From Streptomyces pactum (GTDB lineage Bacteria > Actinomycetota > Actinomycetes > Streptomycetales > Streptomycetaceae): 64,000 nucleotides of DNA. Shown in pieces: positions 10,228 to 21,070 of the stretch; the stretch's first letter is position 1; every line of letters starts with the position of its first letter. A model generated the notes under the pieces. The model saw only the letters and a list, made by a program, of their open reading frames with translations, was not told where the DNA came from and made no database searches. A program made the translations under genes and the position numbers. The stretch covers positions 7,110,001 through 7,174,000 of the forward strand of contig NZ_CP019724.1 of assembly GCF_002005225.1 (NCBI RefSeq), written 5' to 3'.

Positions 10228-11916
10228 GTGAGAACCGCGCCCACGATCCTGCATCTCGACATGGATGCCTTCTTCGCCTCGGTGGAGCAGGCGTCCAAGC
10301 CGAGTCTGCGCGGGAAGGCCGTCGTCGTAGGCGGCCTCGGACCCCGCGGTGTGGTCGCCACCTGCTCGTACGAGGCGCGGGTCTTCGGCGTCCACTCGGC
10401 GATGCCCATGGGCCAGGCCCGGCGGCTCGCACCCAACGCCGCGTACCTCGTCCCGCGCTTCGAGTTCTACCGGTCGATCAGCGAGCAGGTGATGCGGCTG
10501 CTGCGTGAACTGTCACCGCTGGTGGAGCCGCTGAGCCTGGACGAGGCCTTCGTGGACCTGGAGGCCGGCGGGACGGCCCGGGACGCGGGATCGGCGCGGC
10601 TGGCCGGGGCGAAGCTCCGCGCGGACATCCGCACCGTCACCGGCCTCACCGGGTCCGTGGGGCTGGCCGCTTCCAAGATGCTTGCCAAGATCGCCTCGGA
10701 GCAGGCCAAACCCGACGGGCTGGTCCTCATCCCGCCGGGGACGGAGCGGGCCATGCTCGAGCCGATGACCGTGCGGACGCTGCCCGGGGTGGGGCCGGCC
10801 ACGGGCGACCATCTGCGGCGGGCCGGGATCACCACGGTCGGAGAAATCGCCGAGGCGGGCGAGGACGAGCTCGTACGGCTGCTGGGCAAGGCGCACGGGC
10901 ACGCCCTGTACGCCATGGCGCTGGCCCGCGACGAACGGCCCGTGGTGGCCGAGCGGGAGACCAAGTCGGTGTCCGTCGAAGACACCTACGACGTGGACAT
11001 CCACGACCGGGTGCGGGTCGGCGTGGAAGTCGGGCGGCTGGCCGACCGGTGTGTGCGGCGGCTGCGCGGTTCCGGGCTGTCCGGGCGGACCATCGTGCTC
11101 AAGGTGCGCAGGTACGACTTCTCCACGCTGACGCGCTCCGAGACGCTGCGGGGGCCCACGGACGACCCGGCGGTGGTGCGGGAGGCCGCTGCCCGGCTGC
11201 TGGACTCCGTGGACACCACCGGTGGCGTGCGGCTGCTCGGGGTCGGCGTCAGCGGGCTCGCCGACTACACGCAGGAGGACCTGTTCGCCCAGGCGGCGGG
11301 GGGCCGGGGCGACGACCTCGTCGAGGAACCCGACGTCGAGCCCGTCCAGGAGGACCGGCCGGCCCCCGCCGAGCGCGGGTGGCCGTCGGGGCACGACGTG
11401 CGGCACGCGCAGTACGGACACGGGTGGGTGCAGGGCAGCGGGCTGGGCCGGGTCACCGTGCGGTTCGAGACGCCGTACTCGGAGACCGGCCGGGTGCGGA
11501 CCTTTCCGGTGGACGACCCGGATCTGACACCGGCGGATCCGCTGCCGCTGGTCCCGCCCGTACCGCGAAGACCCGGAGCCACCGGTCCCGCGACCGCCGA
11601 GGCCGACCGGGGTCTTGGCGCGGGGTCCGACGTGGGGATCGGCCGGGGGCTCGGTGCGGAGACCGGCGGCGTCGAGACCGGTGCCGAGGCCGGCGGGGGT
11701 CTCGATGCCGAGACCGGCCTGGAGACCGGCCTGGAGACCGGCCTGGAGACCGGCCTGGAGACCGGCCTGGAGACCGGCCTGGAGACCGGCCTGGAGACCG
11801 GCCCCAGGACCGGCCCGGTGCCCGACGCGGGGGCCGGCCGGGCGGGGGCGGCGGGTCCTGCGTCCGGCCAGGAAGTTGGCCGGCGGATCGGGTCGCCGGA
11901 GATCAGTGGCACCTGA
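10228..11916 (+). CDS. dinB: DNA polymerase IV (DinB, Y family) with repeat-expanded C-terminus
   Basis: A 562-aa translesion polymerase. Catalytic residues are visible in HLDMDAFFASVEQ (residues 9-21) and LSLDEAFVDLE, followed by thumb/HhH elements (LPGVGPATGDHLRRAGI) and the little-finger domain (SVSVEDTYDVDI to about 360). The C-terminal 120 residues are low complexity and hold an eightfold ETGL repeat produced by a 12-bp DNA repeat (11710-11803). A beta-clamp motif was not identified with certainty. GTG 10228 follows GGAG closely. Usual DinB length is about 350-450 aa, so this tail is unusual. Confidence 0.92.
   Translation: MRTAPTILHLDMDAFFASVEQASKPSLRGKAVVVGGLGPRGVVATCSYEARVFGVHSAMPMGQARRLAPNAAYLVPRFEFYRSISEQVMRLLRELSPLVEPLSLDEAFVDLEAGGTARDAGSARLAGAKLRADIRTVTGLTGSVGLAASKMLAKIASEQAKPDGLVLIPPGTERAMLEPMTVRTLPGVGPATGDHLRRAGITTVGEIAEAGEDELVRLLGKAHGHALYAMALARDERPVVAERETKSVSVEDTYDVDIHDRVRVGVEVGRLADRCVRRLRGSGLSGRTIVLKVRRYDFSTLTRSETLRGPTDDPAVVREAAARLLDSVDTTGGVRLLGVGVSGLADYTQEDLFAQAAGGRGDDLVEEPDVEPVQEDRPAPAERGWPSGHDVRHAQYGHGWVQGSGLGRVTVRFETPYSETGRVRTFPVDDPDLTPADPLPLVPPVPRRPGATGPATAEADRGLGAGSDVGIGRGLGAETGGVETGAEAGGGLDAETGLETGLETGLETGLETGLETGLETGLETGPRTGPVPDAGAGRAGAAGPASGQEVGRRIGSPEISGT
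11710..11803 (+). repeat. 12-bp tandem repeat (GAGACCGGCCTG) inside dinB
   Basis: Seven perfect copies start at 11710 and run every 12 bp to 11793, followed by a degenerate eighth copy. They encode Glu-Thr-Gly-Leu in frame, so copy-number change does not break the reading frame. Confidence 0.97.
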
Positions 11917-12007
11917 CCGGTGCGGCGAGCGGGGCCCAGTGGGTCCGGATGTGAGGCGGGGACGAGGCGGAGAAGGGACGACGGGCGACAGCGCCGCGCG
12001 CAGGGGA

Positions 12008-12038
12008 CCGCTCTGCCCTTCAGGAAGGGTCGGAGCGG
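12008..12038. terminator. Hairpin between the convergent dinB and PRC-barrel genes
   Basis: CCGCTC/GAGCGG outside CCCTT/AAGGG forms an imperfect stem in the gap between convergent genes. The rest of the gap (11917-12117) is GC-rich without ORFs. Confidence 0.5.
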
Positions 12039-12117
12039 CAGGGGCCCGCGTCCGCGGCGTCGTCCGCCGCACCGGCCCGGCGGCCGGTGCCGGGGGCCGG
12101 TGCAGCGGGCTGGGCCG

Positions 12118-12495
12118 TCAGCTCTCCTCCTTGCCCTGGCCCGCCAGCTTGCCGAAGTCGCGGTCGGGGGCCGGGGGAGGAGCGGCCACGTCGAGACCGT
12201 AGTGGTGGTAGAGCTGGAGTTCCTGCTCCGGCGAGAGGTGGCGGCCGACGCCGAAGTCGGGAGCCTCCTTGATCAGGGCCCGCTCGAAGGGCACGCGCAG
12301 GGCGCCGTCGACCAGCTCGCTGGGCTCCAGGGGAACGAAGGCGTCCCGGCTGAACAGGCCGGTGCGTATGGCCGCCCACTCGGGGACGCCGGTGGCGTCG
12401 TCGAGATAGACCTCGTCGACGGTGCCGATCCGGGTGCCGTCGAGGTCGAACGCCTTGCGGCCGATCAGATTGCGCGGGTCGATGTCGGTACGCAC
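12118..12495 (-). CDS. PRC-barrel domain protein
   Basis: A 125-aa protein. The PRC-barrel (residues 1-75) has NLIGRKAFDLDGTRIGTVDEVYLDD and the sheet-forming stretch FVPLEPSELVDGALRVPFER. The tail contains SPEQELQLYHHYGLD, common in actinobacterial proteins of this type. GTG 12495 has GGAGGG just upstream; an in-frame extension to 12636 exists but lacks domain content. Function is unknown; PRC-barrels mediate ligand or protein binding. It is divergent from the riboswitch-gcvP unit. Confidence 0.82.
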   Translation of the reverse strand: MRTDIDPRNLIGRKAFDLDGTRIGTVDEVYLDDATGVPEWAAIRTGLFSRDAFVPLEPSELVDGALRVPFERALIKEAPDFGVGRHLSPEQELQLYHHYGLDVAAPPPAPDRDFGKLAGQGKEES

Positions 12496-12625
12496 GAGGC
12501 CCTCCACTTGGTCGCACTGGGGTCGCGCACCAGCCGACCCACCAGCCGCCGGAATCATCCGTAGTACTACAAAAGAGCACTTAGGGTCGGTCGGCCACTC
12601 GAAGTCCGTGCGGTGACCTCGCTGG

Positions 12626-12631
12626 TAGGCT
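12626..12631 (+). promoter_or_regulatory. -10 box for the gcvP riboswitch transcript
   Basis: TAGGCT lies about 20 nt before the first aptamer and would place the start point near 12638. The -35 region is not clear. Confidence 0.45.
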
Positions 12632-12650
12632 GGCAAACGGCTGCTGACCC

Positions 12651-12857
12651 CGCGCGGGAGAGTCCTCCGGACACCACCGGAGGCGCCGAAGGAGCAAATC
12701 CTCCCCGGAATCTCTCAGGCTCACGTACCGCACGGACGAGGTCACTCTGGAAAGCAGGGCGGGTGTCGACGGCTTCCGCTCTCACCGACGGTGAAAGCCG
12801 GGAGTGCCTTCGGGCCCGACCGGTGAAGCTCTCAGGTTGAGATGACAGAGGGGGAGG
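12651..12857 (+). ncRNA. Tandem glycine riboswitch upstream of gcvP
   Basis: Two glycine aptamers in series. The first (about 12651-12757) has GCGGGAGAG, GCCGAAGGAGCAA and CTCTCAGGC. The second (about 12760-12857) has GGAAAGC, GACGGTGAAAGCC, CTCTCAGGT and the 3' element ACAGAGGGGGA. The motif order matches the known class, which senses glycine cooperatively and activates glycine cleavage genes. The expression platform is the 60 nt before the Shine-Dalgarno sequence of gcvP. Confidence 0.95.
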
Positions 12858-12917
12858 CCGTACGGGTACCCGCGCCGTGGTGCCCCTCGAAGGTCGTCAG
12901 ACCAGGAGGCCTCCGCA

Positions 12918-15803
<2,886 letters not shown>

Positions 15804-15816
15804 GCCCCGTATACGG

Positions 15817-15863
15817 ACAAGAGGCTCCGTGCGCGCCCCCAGGGCCCGTACGGAGCCTCTTGT
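15817..15863 (+). terminator. Terminator of gcvP
   Basis: ACAAGAGGCTCCGT and ACGGAGCCTCTTGT form a perfect 14-bp stem around a GC-rich loop, 14 bp after the gcvP stop. Confidence 0.9.
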
Positions 15864-15920
15864 CGTGCCGTCGTGCCGGGTCGTGTCGGGTCGTGTCGGG
15901 CGCCCTCCCCGGCGTCGGGG

Positions 15921-16340
15921 TCAGGCGGTCCCGAGCGACACCTCGGTCGACTTGACGAGCGCGACCACGGGGACGCCGACGGCCAGCCCGAGATCGTCGG
16001 CGGCCTCCCTGGTGATCGCGGCGGTCAGTTCGGCGCCCTCGACGGCGATCCTGACGGAGGCCATGGCGTCGCCGGGGGTGAGGGCGGTGACCGTACCCGG
16101 CAACTGGTTGCGGATGGACAGGCCCTGGACGCGCGCGGTCGCCAGGGAGACCTCCGTCGACTTCACCAGGGCGCGGACGGCGCTACCGGCGGTGAGGGAC
16201 AGGTCCTCGGCCGCGTCCCGGGTGATGGCCGCGGTGAGGTCCTGGCCGCCGGCGAGGCGGACCCTGACCGTCGCCATGGCCTCGCCCGGGGTGACGGCGG
16301 TGACGGTGCCGGGGAGCTGGTTGCGGATGCTCAGGCTCAT
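15921..16340 (-). CDS. Di-Mop molybdate-binding protein (TOBE domains)
   Basis: A 139-aa protein made of two tandem Mop domains, each starting with SIRNQLPGTV and ending with VVALVKSTEVSL or VRALVKSTEVSL, the classic molybdopterin-binding (Mop) signature. Such di-Mop proteins (ModG type) assemble into cytoplasmic molybdate stores. ATG 16340. It is followed upstream by modC on the same strand with a 26-bp gap, so it is likely the last gene of the mod operon. Confidence 0.9.
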   Translation of the reverse strand: MSLSIRNQLPGTVTAVTPGEAMATVRVRLAGGQDLTAAITRDAAEDLSLTAGSAVRALVKSTEVSLATARVQGLSIRNQLPGTVTALTPGDAMASVRIAVEGAELTAAITREAADDLGLAVGVPVVALVKSTEVSLGTA

Positions 16341-16366
16341 GGGGGCACCGTAGCCCGCGTGCGGTG

Positions 16367-17464
16367 TCATGCCGGGTATGCGTGGGTCTGCGTCGCCTTG
16401 ACCGTCGCCCACACCGGTGCGCCCGGGTGCAGGCCCAGCTCGGCCGCCGCGACCGTGGTGAGGTCGGCGGCGAGCGGGAGTTCGCCGGTGAGGTCGACGC
16501 GGATCTGGTCGCCGTGGGTCTCCAGGCCCGCGACCTCGCAATGCCACAGGTTGCGGGCGCTGGAGCCGGTGGGGCGTTCCCCGTACAGGGTCACGGCGCC
16601 CGGCGGGAAGGCCACGAAGACCGGGCCGGACAGGTCCTCGGTGGTGGTGACGGGGGGACCGGCGTCGAGCCGCACGGTGTGGCCGTCGGCCCGGCCGCGG
16701 TAGAGGTTCAGGCCGACCAACCGCGCGATGTAGTCCGTACGCGGCCGGCGGGCGATGTCGGCTGGGCCGCCCTCCTGGACGACCCTGCCGTCCTCGACCA
16801 CCACCAGCCGGTCGGCCAGCACCATGGCGTCGAGTGGGTCGTGCGTGACCAGTACGGCCACGGCCTCGAACTCGGCCAGGTGGCGACGGAGCTGCGCCCG
16901 CACCTCCAGCCGCGTCCGCGCGTCCAGCGCGGCGAGGGGCTCGTCCAGCAGGAGCAGCCGGGGGTTGGTGGCCAGGGCGCGGGCGAGGGCGACACGCTGG
17001 GCCTGGCCGCCGGAGAGGCGGCGCGGCTTGGCGCCCGCGTGGGCGGCGAGACCCATGCGGTCCAGCCACGCGGTCGCTCGCGCCCGGGCCTCCGCCTTGC
17101 CCGCACCCCGGCAGCGCGGGCCGAAGGCCACGTTGTCGAGCGCGGTCAGGTGCGGGAAGAGCAGGTAGTCCTGGAAGACGACGCCGACCGGGCGGGACTC
17201 GGGCGGCGTACGGTCCAGCGCGGTGCCGTCGAGGCGCAGACGGCCGTCCGCCAGCGGTTCCAGGCCGGCGAGCGCGCGCAGGGCGGTCGTCTTGCCGGCG
17301 CCGTTGGGGCCGAGGAGGGCGACGACGTCGCCGGGAGCGGCGGTCAGCGCGACGTCCAGCCGGAAGGTGCCGCGGTCCACGACGAGCCGCGCGTCGAGGC
17401 CGCCGTCGGGCGCGTGGCCGTCCGTGGTGTCCATGGCCGAGGCCGGTTCGTCGGTGCCGGTCAT
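16367..17464 (-). CDS. modC: Molybdate ABC transporter ATP-binding protein
   Basis: About 365 aa from ATG 17464. The ABC ATPase has Walker A GPNGAGKT, signature LSGGQAQR, Walker B LLLLDEPLAALD and the H-loop THD. A C-terminal regulatory TOBE/Mop domain follows (about 285-365). An alternative start is GTG 17671, which overlaps the modB stop (GTGA) and adds 69 low-complexity residues encoded by a near-duplicate DNA segment; GAGGA near ATG 17464 favours the shorter form. It couples ATP hydrolysis to molybdate import with ModB. Confidence 0.9.
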   Translation of the reverse strand: MTGTDEPASAMDTTDGHAPDGGLDARLVVDRGTFRLDVALTAAPGDVVALLGPNGAGKTTALRALAGLEPLADGRLRLDGTALDRTPPESRPVGVVFQDYLLFPHLTALDNVAFGPRCRGAGKAEARARATAWLDRMGLAAHAGAKPRRLSGGQAQRVALARALATNPRLLLLDEPLAALDARTRLEVRAQLRRHLAEFEAVAVLVTHDPLDAMVLADRLVVVEDGRVVQEGGPADIARRPRTDYIARLVGLNLYRGRADGHTVRLDAGPPVTTTEDLSGPVFVAFPPGAVTLYGERPTGSSARNLWHCEVAGLETHGDQIRVDLTGELPLAADLTTVAAAELGLHPGAPVWATVKATQTHAYPA

Positions 17465-17519
17465 GCCGTCCTCGTCCGGCGGGCCGGGTGCCTGGTCCGG
17501 CGGTCCGGACGCCCCGTCG

Positions 17520-17615
17520 GGTCCGTCGTGAGGCGCCCTGGTCCCCCTGGTCGTGGTGTCCTTGTCCGGTCCGTCATGGAGCGCCCTCGTCCGCCTGGTC
17601 GCGTTGCCCTCGCCC
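17520..17615 (-). repeat. Imperfect 48-bp duplication between modB and modC
   Basis: Two successive segments of about 48 bp, each starting GTCCGTC on the + strand and then resembling ATGGAGCGCCCTCGTCC, are about 75% alike by eye. They lie in the region that an extended ModC would translate as low-complexity Gly/Pro/Asp/Arg sequence. Confidence 0.6.
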
Positions 17616-17667
17616 GGTCCGGCACGAAGACTCCGTCCCAGTGGTCGCCATGCCCTCGTCCAGCCGG

Positions 17668-18513
17668 TCACGATGCCCTCACCCAGCGGTCCCGGAGACC
17701 GGCCAGTACGGCGATGGAGACGGCCAGCAGCACCAGGCTGAGGGCGATCGCCGCCGCCGGGTCGTTCTGCAGGGCGAGGTAGACCGCCAAGGGCATGGTC
17801 TGGGTCCGCCCCGGGAAGTTGCCCGCGAACGTGATCGTCGCGCCGAACTCGCCCAGCGCCCGTGCCCACGCCAGGACGGCACCCGCCGCGATGCCGGGCG
17901 CGATCAGCGGCAGGGTGACCCGGCGGAACGCGGTGAAGCGGGAGGCGCCCAGCGTCGTGGCGGCCTCCTCGAAGCGCGGGTCGGCCGCACGCAGGGTGCC
18001 CTCCACGCTGATGACCAGGAAGGGCATGGCCACGAACGTCTCCGCGAGGATGACGCCCGTCGTCGTGAACGGCAGTGTGATCCCGAACCACGCGTCCAGC
18101 CACTGCCCGATGACGCCGTTGCGCCCGAAGGCCAGCAGGAGTGCCACGCCGCCCACCACCGGGGGGAGCACGAGCGGCAGTGTCACCAGCGCGCGGACGA
18201 CGCCGCGGCCGGGGAACTCCGTGCGGGCCAGCAGCCAGGCCAGCGGCACGCCGACGACGAGGCTGAGCGCGGTCGCCGACGTGGCGCACACCAGCGACAG
18301 CCGCAGGGCCTCCCACACCTCGGGGCTGGTCAGTTGGTCCGGGAGGCTGCGCCAGGGGGCCCGCACCAGCAGGGCGATCAGGGGCAGCAGCAGGAACGCC
18401 AGACCGACGAGGGCGGGGACCAGCAGGGGGACCGGAACCATGCGGGCGCCGGTCCTCGCGGCGTGCGGCCTCCTCATGACGTCGGGCTTCCTCATGGCGT
18501 CGGGCTTCCTCAT
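17668..18513 (-). CDS. modB: Molybdate ABC transporter permease
   Basis: A 281-aa protein with about six transmembrane helices and the EAA-type loop (EEAATTLGASRFTAFRRVTLPLI), typical of ModB. ATG 18513 overlaps the modA stop (ATGA), implying coupling. The N-terminus contains three near-repeats of ATGAGGAAGCCCGAC (starts at 18513, 18495 and 18477), so several in-frame ATG starts exist before the first hydrophobic helix (MVPVPLLVPAL). It forms the membrane channel for molybdate or tungstate with ModC. Confidence 0.93.
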   Translation of the reverse strand: MRKPDAMRKPDVMRRPHAARTGARMVPVPLLVPALVGLAFLLLPLIALLVRAPWRSLPDQLTSPEVWEALRLSLVCATSATALSLVVGVPLAWLLARTEFPGRGVVRALVTLPLVLPPVVGGVALLLAFGRNGVIGQWLDAWFGITLPFTTTGVILAETFVAMPFLVISVEGTLRAADPRFEEAATTLGASRFTAFRRVTLPLIAPGIAAGAVLAWARALGEFGATITFAGNFPGRTQTMPLAVYLALQNDPAAAIALSLVLLAVSIAVLAGLRDRWVRAS

Positions 18514-19334
18514 GGCGTGCGGAACCCGTCGTCAGTCAGCACGCGCTGCCCCTCGGCCGATTTCACCAGCGCGACGAAGGCCTTCGCCGCGCTGGCGTTG
18601 GGCGCGTCCTTGAGGACGGCGATCGGGTAGTCGTTGACGGCCTCGGCGGCCTCGGGGAAGTCCACGCCCGTCACCTTGTCACCGGCCGCCTTCACGTCGG
18701 TCCGGTAGACGACGGCGGCGTCGGCCTCGTTCAGCTCCACCTTCGTCAGGGCGGCCTTGACGTCCTGCTCGTAGGAGACCGGGGTGAGTTCGAGGCCGCC
18801 GGCCTTCAGAGCCCTCTGCGCCGCGGTGCCGCACGGCACGGTCTTGTCGCACAGCACGACCTTGAGGCTGGATGAGGTGAGGTCCTCCAGGGAGGAGATC
18901 CCCTCGGGATTGCCCGGCAGGGTGGCGATCTCCAGTTGGTTGCGGACGAAGGTGGACGGTTCGCCGGCCGTCGCCCCGGCGTCGGTGACCGTGGCCATCG
19001 TCTTGGGGCTGGCGGAGGCGAAGACGTCCGCCGGGGCGCCGCTGGTGATGCCCGCGGCCAGGGCGTCGCTGCCGCCGAAGCTGAAGGTGACCCCGGTGCC
19101 CGGGTGCCGCTTCTCGAACTCCTCGCCGAGCGCTGTGAAACTCTCCTCGAGCGAGGCGGCGGCGAAGACGGTGACCTGGCCGGAGACCTCCGAGGAGGAA
19201 CCGGCGGAGCCCGATTCCTCTTGCGAGCCGGTGGACGACGAGCAGGCGCTCAGGGCCAGCAGCGTGGCGGCCCCCGCGCCGCTCACCCGCAGACTCCGGC
19301 GGATGCGGCGGGTCCTGCACACGGAACGGGTCAT
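18510..19334 (-). CDS. modA: Molybdate-binding lipoprotein (ABC transporter)
   Basis: About 274 aa. A lipoprotein signal with basic start and lipobox LSAC is followed by a Ser-rich linker and a periplasmic-binding fold: VTVFAAASLEESFTALGEEFE, FSFGGSDALA and GAPADVFASAS, typical of ModA oxyanion binding. GTG 19337 and ATG 19334 are both possible; GAGGGAG lies upstream. First gene of modA-modB-modC-mop, all overlapping or close. It captures molybdate outside the membrane. Confidence 0.93.
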   Translation of the reverse strand: MTRSVCRTRRIRRSLRVSGAGAATLLALSACSSSTGSQEESGSAGSSSEVSGQVTVFAAASLEESFTALGEEFEKRHPGTGVTFSFGGSDALAAGITSGAPADVFASASPKTMATVTDAGATAGEPSTFVRNQLEIATLPGNPEGISSLEDLTSSSLKVVLCDKTVPCGTAAQRALKAGGLELTPVSYEQDVKAALTKVELNEADAAVVYRTDVKAAGDKVTGVDFPEAAEAVNDYPIAVLKDAPNASAAKAFVALVKSAEGQRVLTDDGFRTP

Positions 19335-19522
19335 CACGGGCCACTCCCTCGGCGTCCTGCTGGCAGGAGTCCGACGGGCCCGGTGACCGGGCGCACGGCG
19401 GGCTCTCCGTTCGCCGATGATACTTCCGCATCTGCCAGGAGTAAGTCTCCTGTCTCATCGCATGAGCGAGCTTGACTGGTTCAGTGGCTTGCATGTGCGT
19501 CCGCACGGACGCGGTGCGGCGG
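19335..19522 (-). promoter_or_regulatory. modA leader and promoter region
   Basis: A 188-bp gap upstream of modA. GCCCGGTCACCGGGC (near 19378-19392) and a structure closed by GGGCC/GGCCC around the modA Shine-Dalgarno sequence are visible as hairpins. No perfect ModE box was found here. Confidence 0.35.
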
Positions 19523-19918
19523 TCACGCCGTGTCGATATGCACGTTCGTCGACTTCACGCGGGCGGTGGCCTCCATGCCGACCTCCAGGCCGAGCTCCTC
19601 AACCGCCTCACGGGTCAGCAGGGAGACGAGCCGGTGCGGGCCGGCCTGGATCTCGACCTGGGCGGCGACGTCGCCGAGTTTGATCGCGGTGACGATGCCG
19701 GGGAACGCGTTGCGGGCCGAGGTGTACGGCGTCTCCTCGTCGGCGCCGCCGGAGCGGGCGAGTTCGACCGAGAACGCGGCCAGGCCCCGTCCGTCGACGA
19801 GCCGCCGTCCGCCCTCGTCGCGGTGGGTGGTGAGCCGGCCCGCGTCGGCCCAGCGGCGGGCGGTGTCCGGGCTGACGCCGAGCAGCCGCGCCGCTTGGCC
19901 GATGGTGTAGGACTGCAT
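19523..19918 (-). CDS. HTH-Mop molybdate-responsive regulator
   Basis: About 131 aa. An excisionase/MerR-type helix-turn-helix (YTIGQAARLLGVSPDTARRW, residues 3-22) is fused to one Mop domain (ARNAFPGIVTAIKLGDVAAQV and MEATARVKSTNVHIDTA). By architecture it should sense molybdate and bind DNA, as ModE-like regulators do. ATG 19918 is preferred; TATCGT lies 7 nt upstream, suggesting a leaderless start, and GTG 19927 is the alternative. It lies next to the modABC operon, its likely target. Confidence 0.88.
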   Translation of the reverse strand: MQSYTIGQAARLLGVSPDTARRWADAGRLTTHRDEGGRRLVDGRGLAAFSVELARSGGADEETPYTSARNAFPGIVTAIKLGDVAAQVEIQAGPHRLVSLLTREAVEELGLEVGMEATARVKSTNVHIDTA

Positions 19919-19973
19919 GCCGGTCACGATAGGGCGCGGCCGGTGAACGGTGGACGCGGGGTTGGCCGTTGGG

Positions 19974-19987
19974 TATAACGCGATATA
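19974..19987. promoter_or_regulatory. Candidate operator of the HTH-Mop regulator
   Basis: TATAACGCGATATA is an imperfect 14-bp palindrome, the most AT-rich spot in the area, 56 bp upstream of the HTH-Mop start codon. It resembles ModE half-sites of the CGTTATAT type. Confidence 0.45.
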
Positions 19988-20715
19988 GCGTCAGGCGACC
20001 TGGTGGTCTGCGGGGTCGGGGACGTCATCCCCGGCGACGGCGACGTGGCCGAGGGTGTCGCGTCGGTCGACGAGTCGGCCATCACCGGCGAGTCGGCGCC
20101 CGTCATCCGAGAGTCGGGCGGTGACCGCAGCGCCGTCACCGGCGGGACGAGAGTGCTCTCCGACCGCATCGTCGTCCGGATCACCACCGAGCCGGGCGAG
20201 ACCTTCATCGACCGGATGATCAACCTGGTCGAGGGCGTCGAGGGCGTCGAGGGCGTCGAGGGCGTCGAGGGCGTCGAGGGCGCGGCACGGCAGAAAACGC
20301 CGAACGAGATCGCGCTGAACGTCCTGCTGGCCTCGCTGACCATCGTCCTCGCTGCCGGCCTGCGCCAGGCTGCCGCCGTTCGCCGACTACGTGGGCACCG
20401 AACTGACGATGGTCGTCCTGGTGGCGCTGCTGGTCTGCCTGATCCCGACCACGATCGGCGCCCTGCTCTCCGCGATCGGCATCGCGGGCATGGACCGTCT
20501 GGTCCGGCGCAACGTGCTCGCCATGTCGGGCCGTGCCGTCGAGGCCGCCGGTGACGTCTCCACGCTGCTGCTGGACAAGACCGGCACCATCACGCTCGGC
20601 AACCGGCAGGCGGCCGAGTTCGTGCCGGTGCGCGGTAGGACGGAGGACCAGGTGGCGGACGCGGCCCAGCTCTCCTCACTGGTCGACGAGACGCCCGAGG
20701 GCCGCTCGGCAGCCC
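19988..20715 (+). pseudogene. kdpB: kdpB remnant (potassium-transporting ATPase B subunit)
   Basis: Frame one starts mid-protein at [18 protein letters not shown] and reaches [20 protein letters not shown]; a +1 shift between 20350 and 20370 moves to the frame with [32 protein letters not shown] and the phosphorylation motif [10 protein letters not shown], and homology stops at DETPEGRS near 20712. The N-terminal and C-terminal parts of the 700-aa P-type ATPase are missing. A 9-bp repeat has also expanded inside. No promoter or start codon remains, and kdpA and kdpC are absent here. Confidence 0.9.
20228..20281 (+). repeat. 9-bp tandem repeat (GTCGAGGGC) in the kdpB remnant
   Basis: Six perfect copies encode Val-Glu-Gly repeats where intact KdpB has a single LVEGAARQK. 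The expansion is in frame. Confidence 0.95.
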
Positions 20716-21070
20716 CGAGCCGGAGGAGGTCACCGCGTCGGCGGGGATGCCGGACCGCTCGACCGGGTGGCCCGTGACCGTGACTCTGCTCCGGCTGCCG
20801 GGAGCCGCCCGGGCACCGGCCTCGTCTGCTGCCACTTCCCCCGCCTCCGTCCACCACACCGTGAGACTTCCAGGAGTCTTCCGGAAAGCGGGCCTTCGGG
20901 TGAAGGCGTTCCGGGCCGGGAAGGGGGGGGGCCACCGTGACCGCGAAGGCACGGAGGACCACGTGGGGTGACCGGCCCCGGACACGCGTCGGGGCCGGTT
21001 CGCAGACGTCGCCTGCGGGCCGGCCCCGTGGATCACCGGGCGGACTGGGGTCGCACCGCCCGGCCTGTGC
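20716..21070. other. Region without a recognised gene after kdpB
   Basis: About 355 bp with open frames on both strands but no recognised protein. It ends with a hairpin at 20971-21000 (ACCGGCCCCG and CGGGGCCGGTT), likely the terminator serving the minus-strand DUF5999 gene or a leftover of the kdp locus. Confidence 0.5.

Noticed and set aside
11710..11803. Tandem repeat as a CRISPR array
   Set aside because: There are no spacers: units are contiguous, 12 bp and in frame with dinB.
20590..21036. Minus-strand ORF over the kdpB remnant end
   Set aside because: No family recognised, and the same DNA is explained partly by the kdpB remnant and a hairpin; left as an unassigned region.
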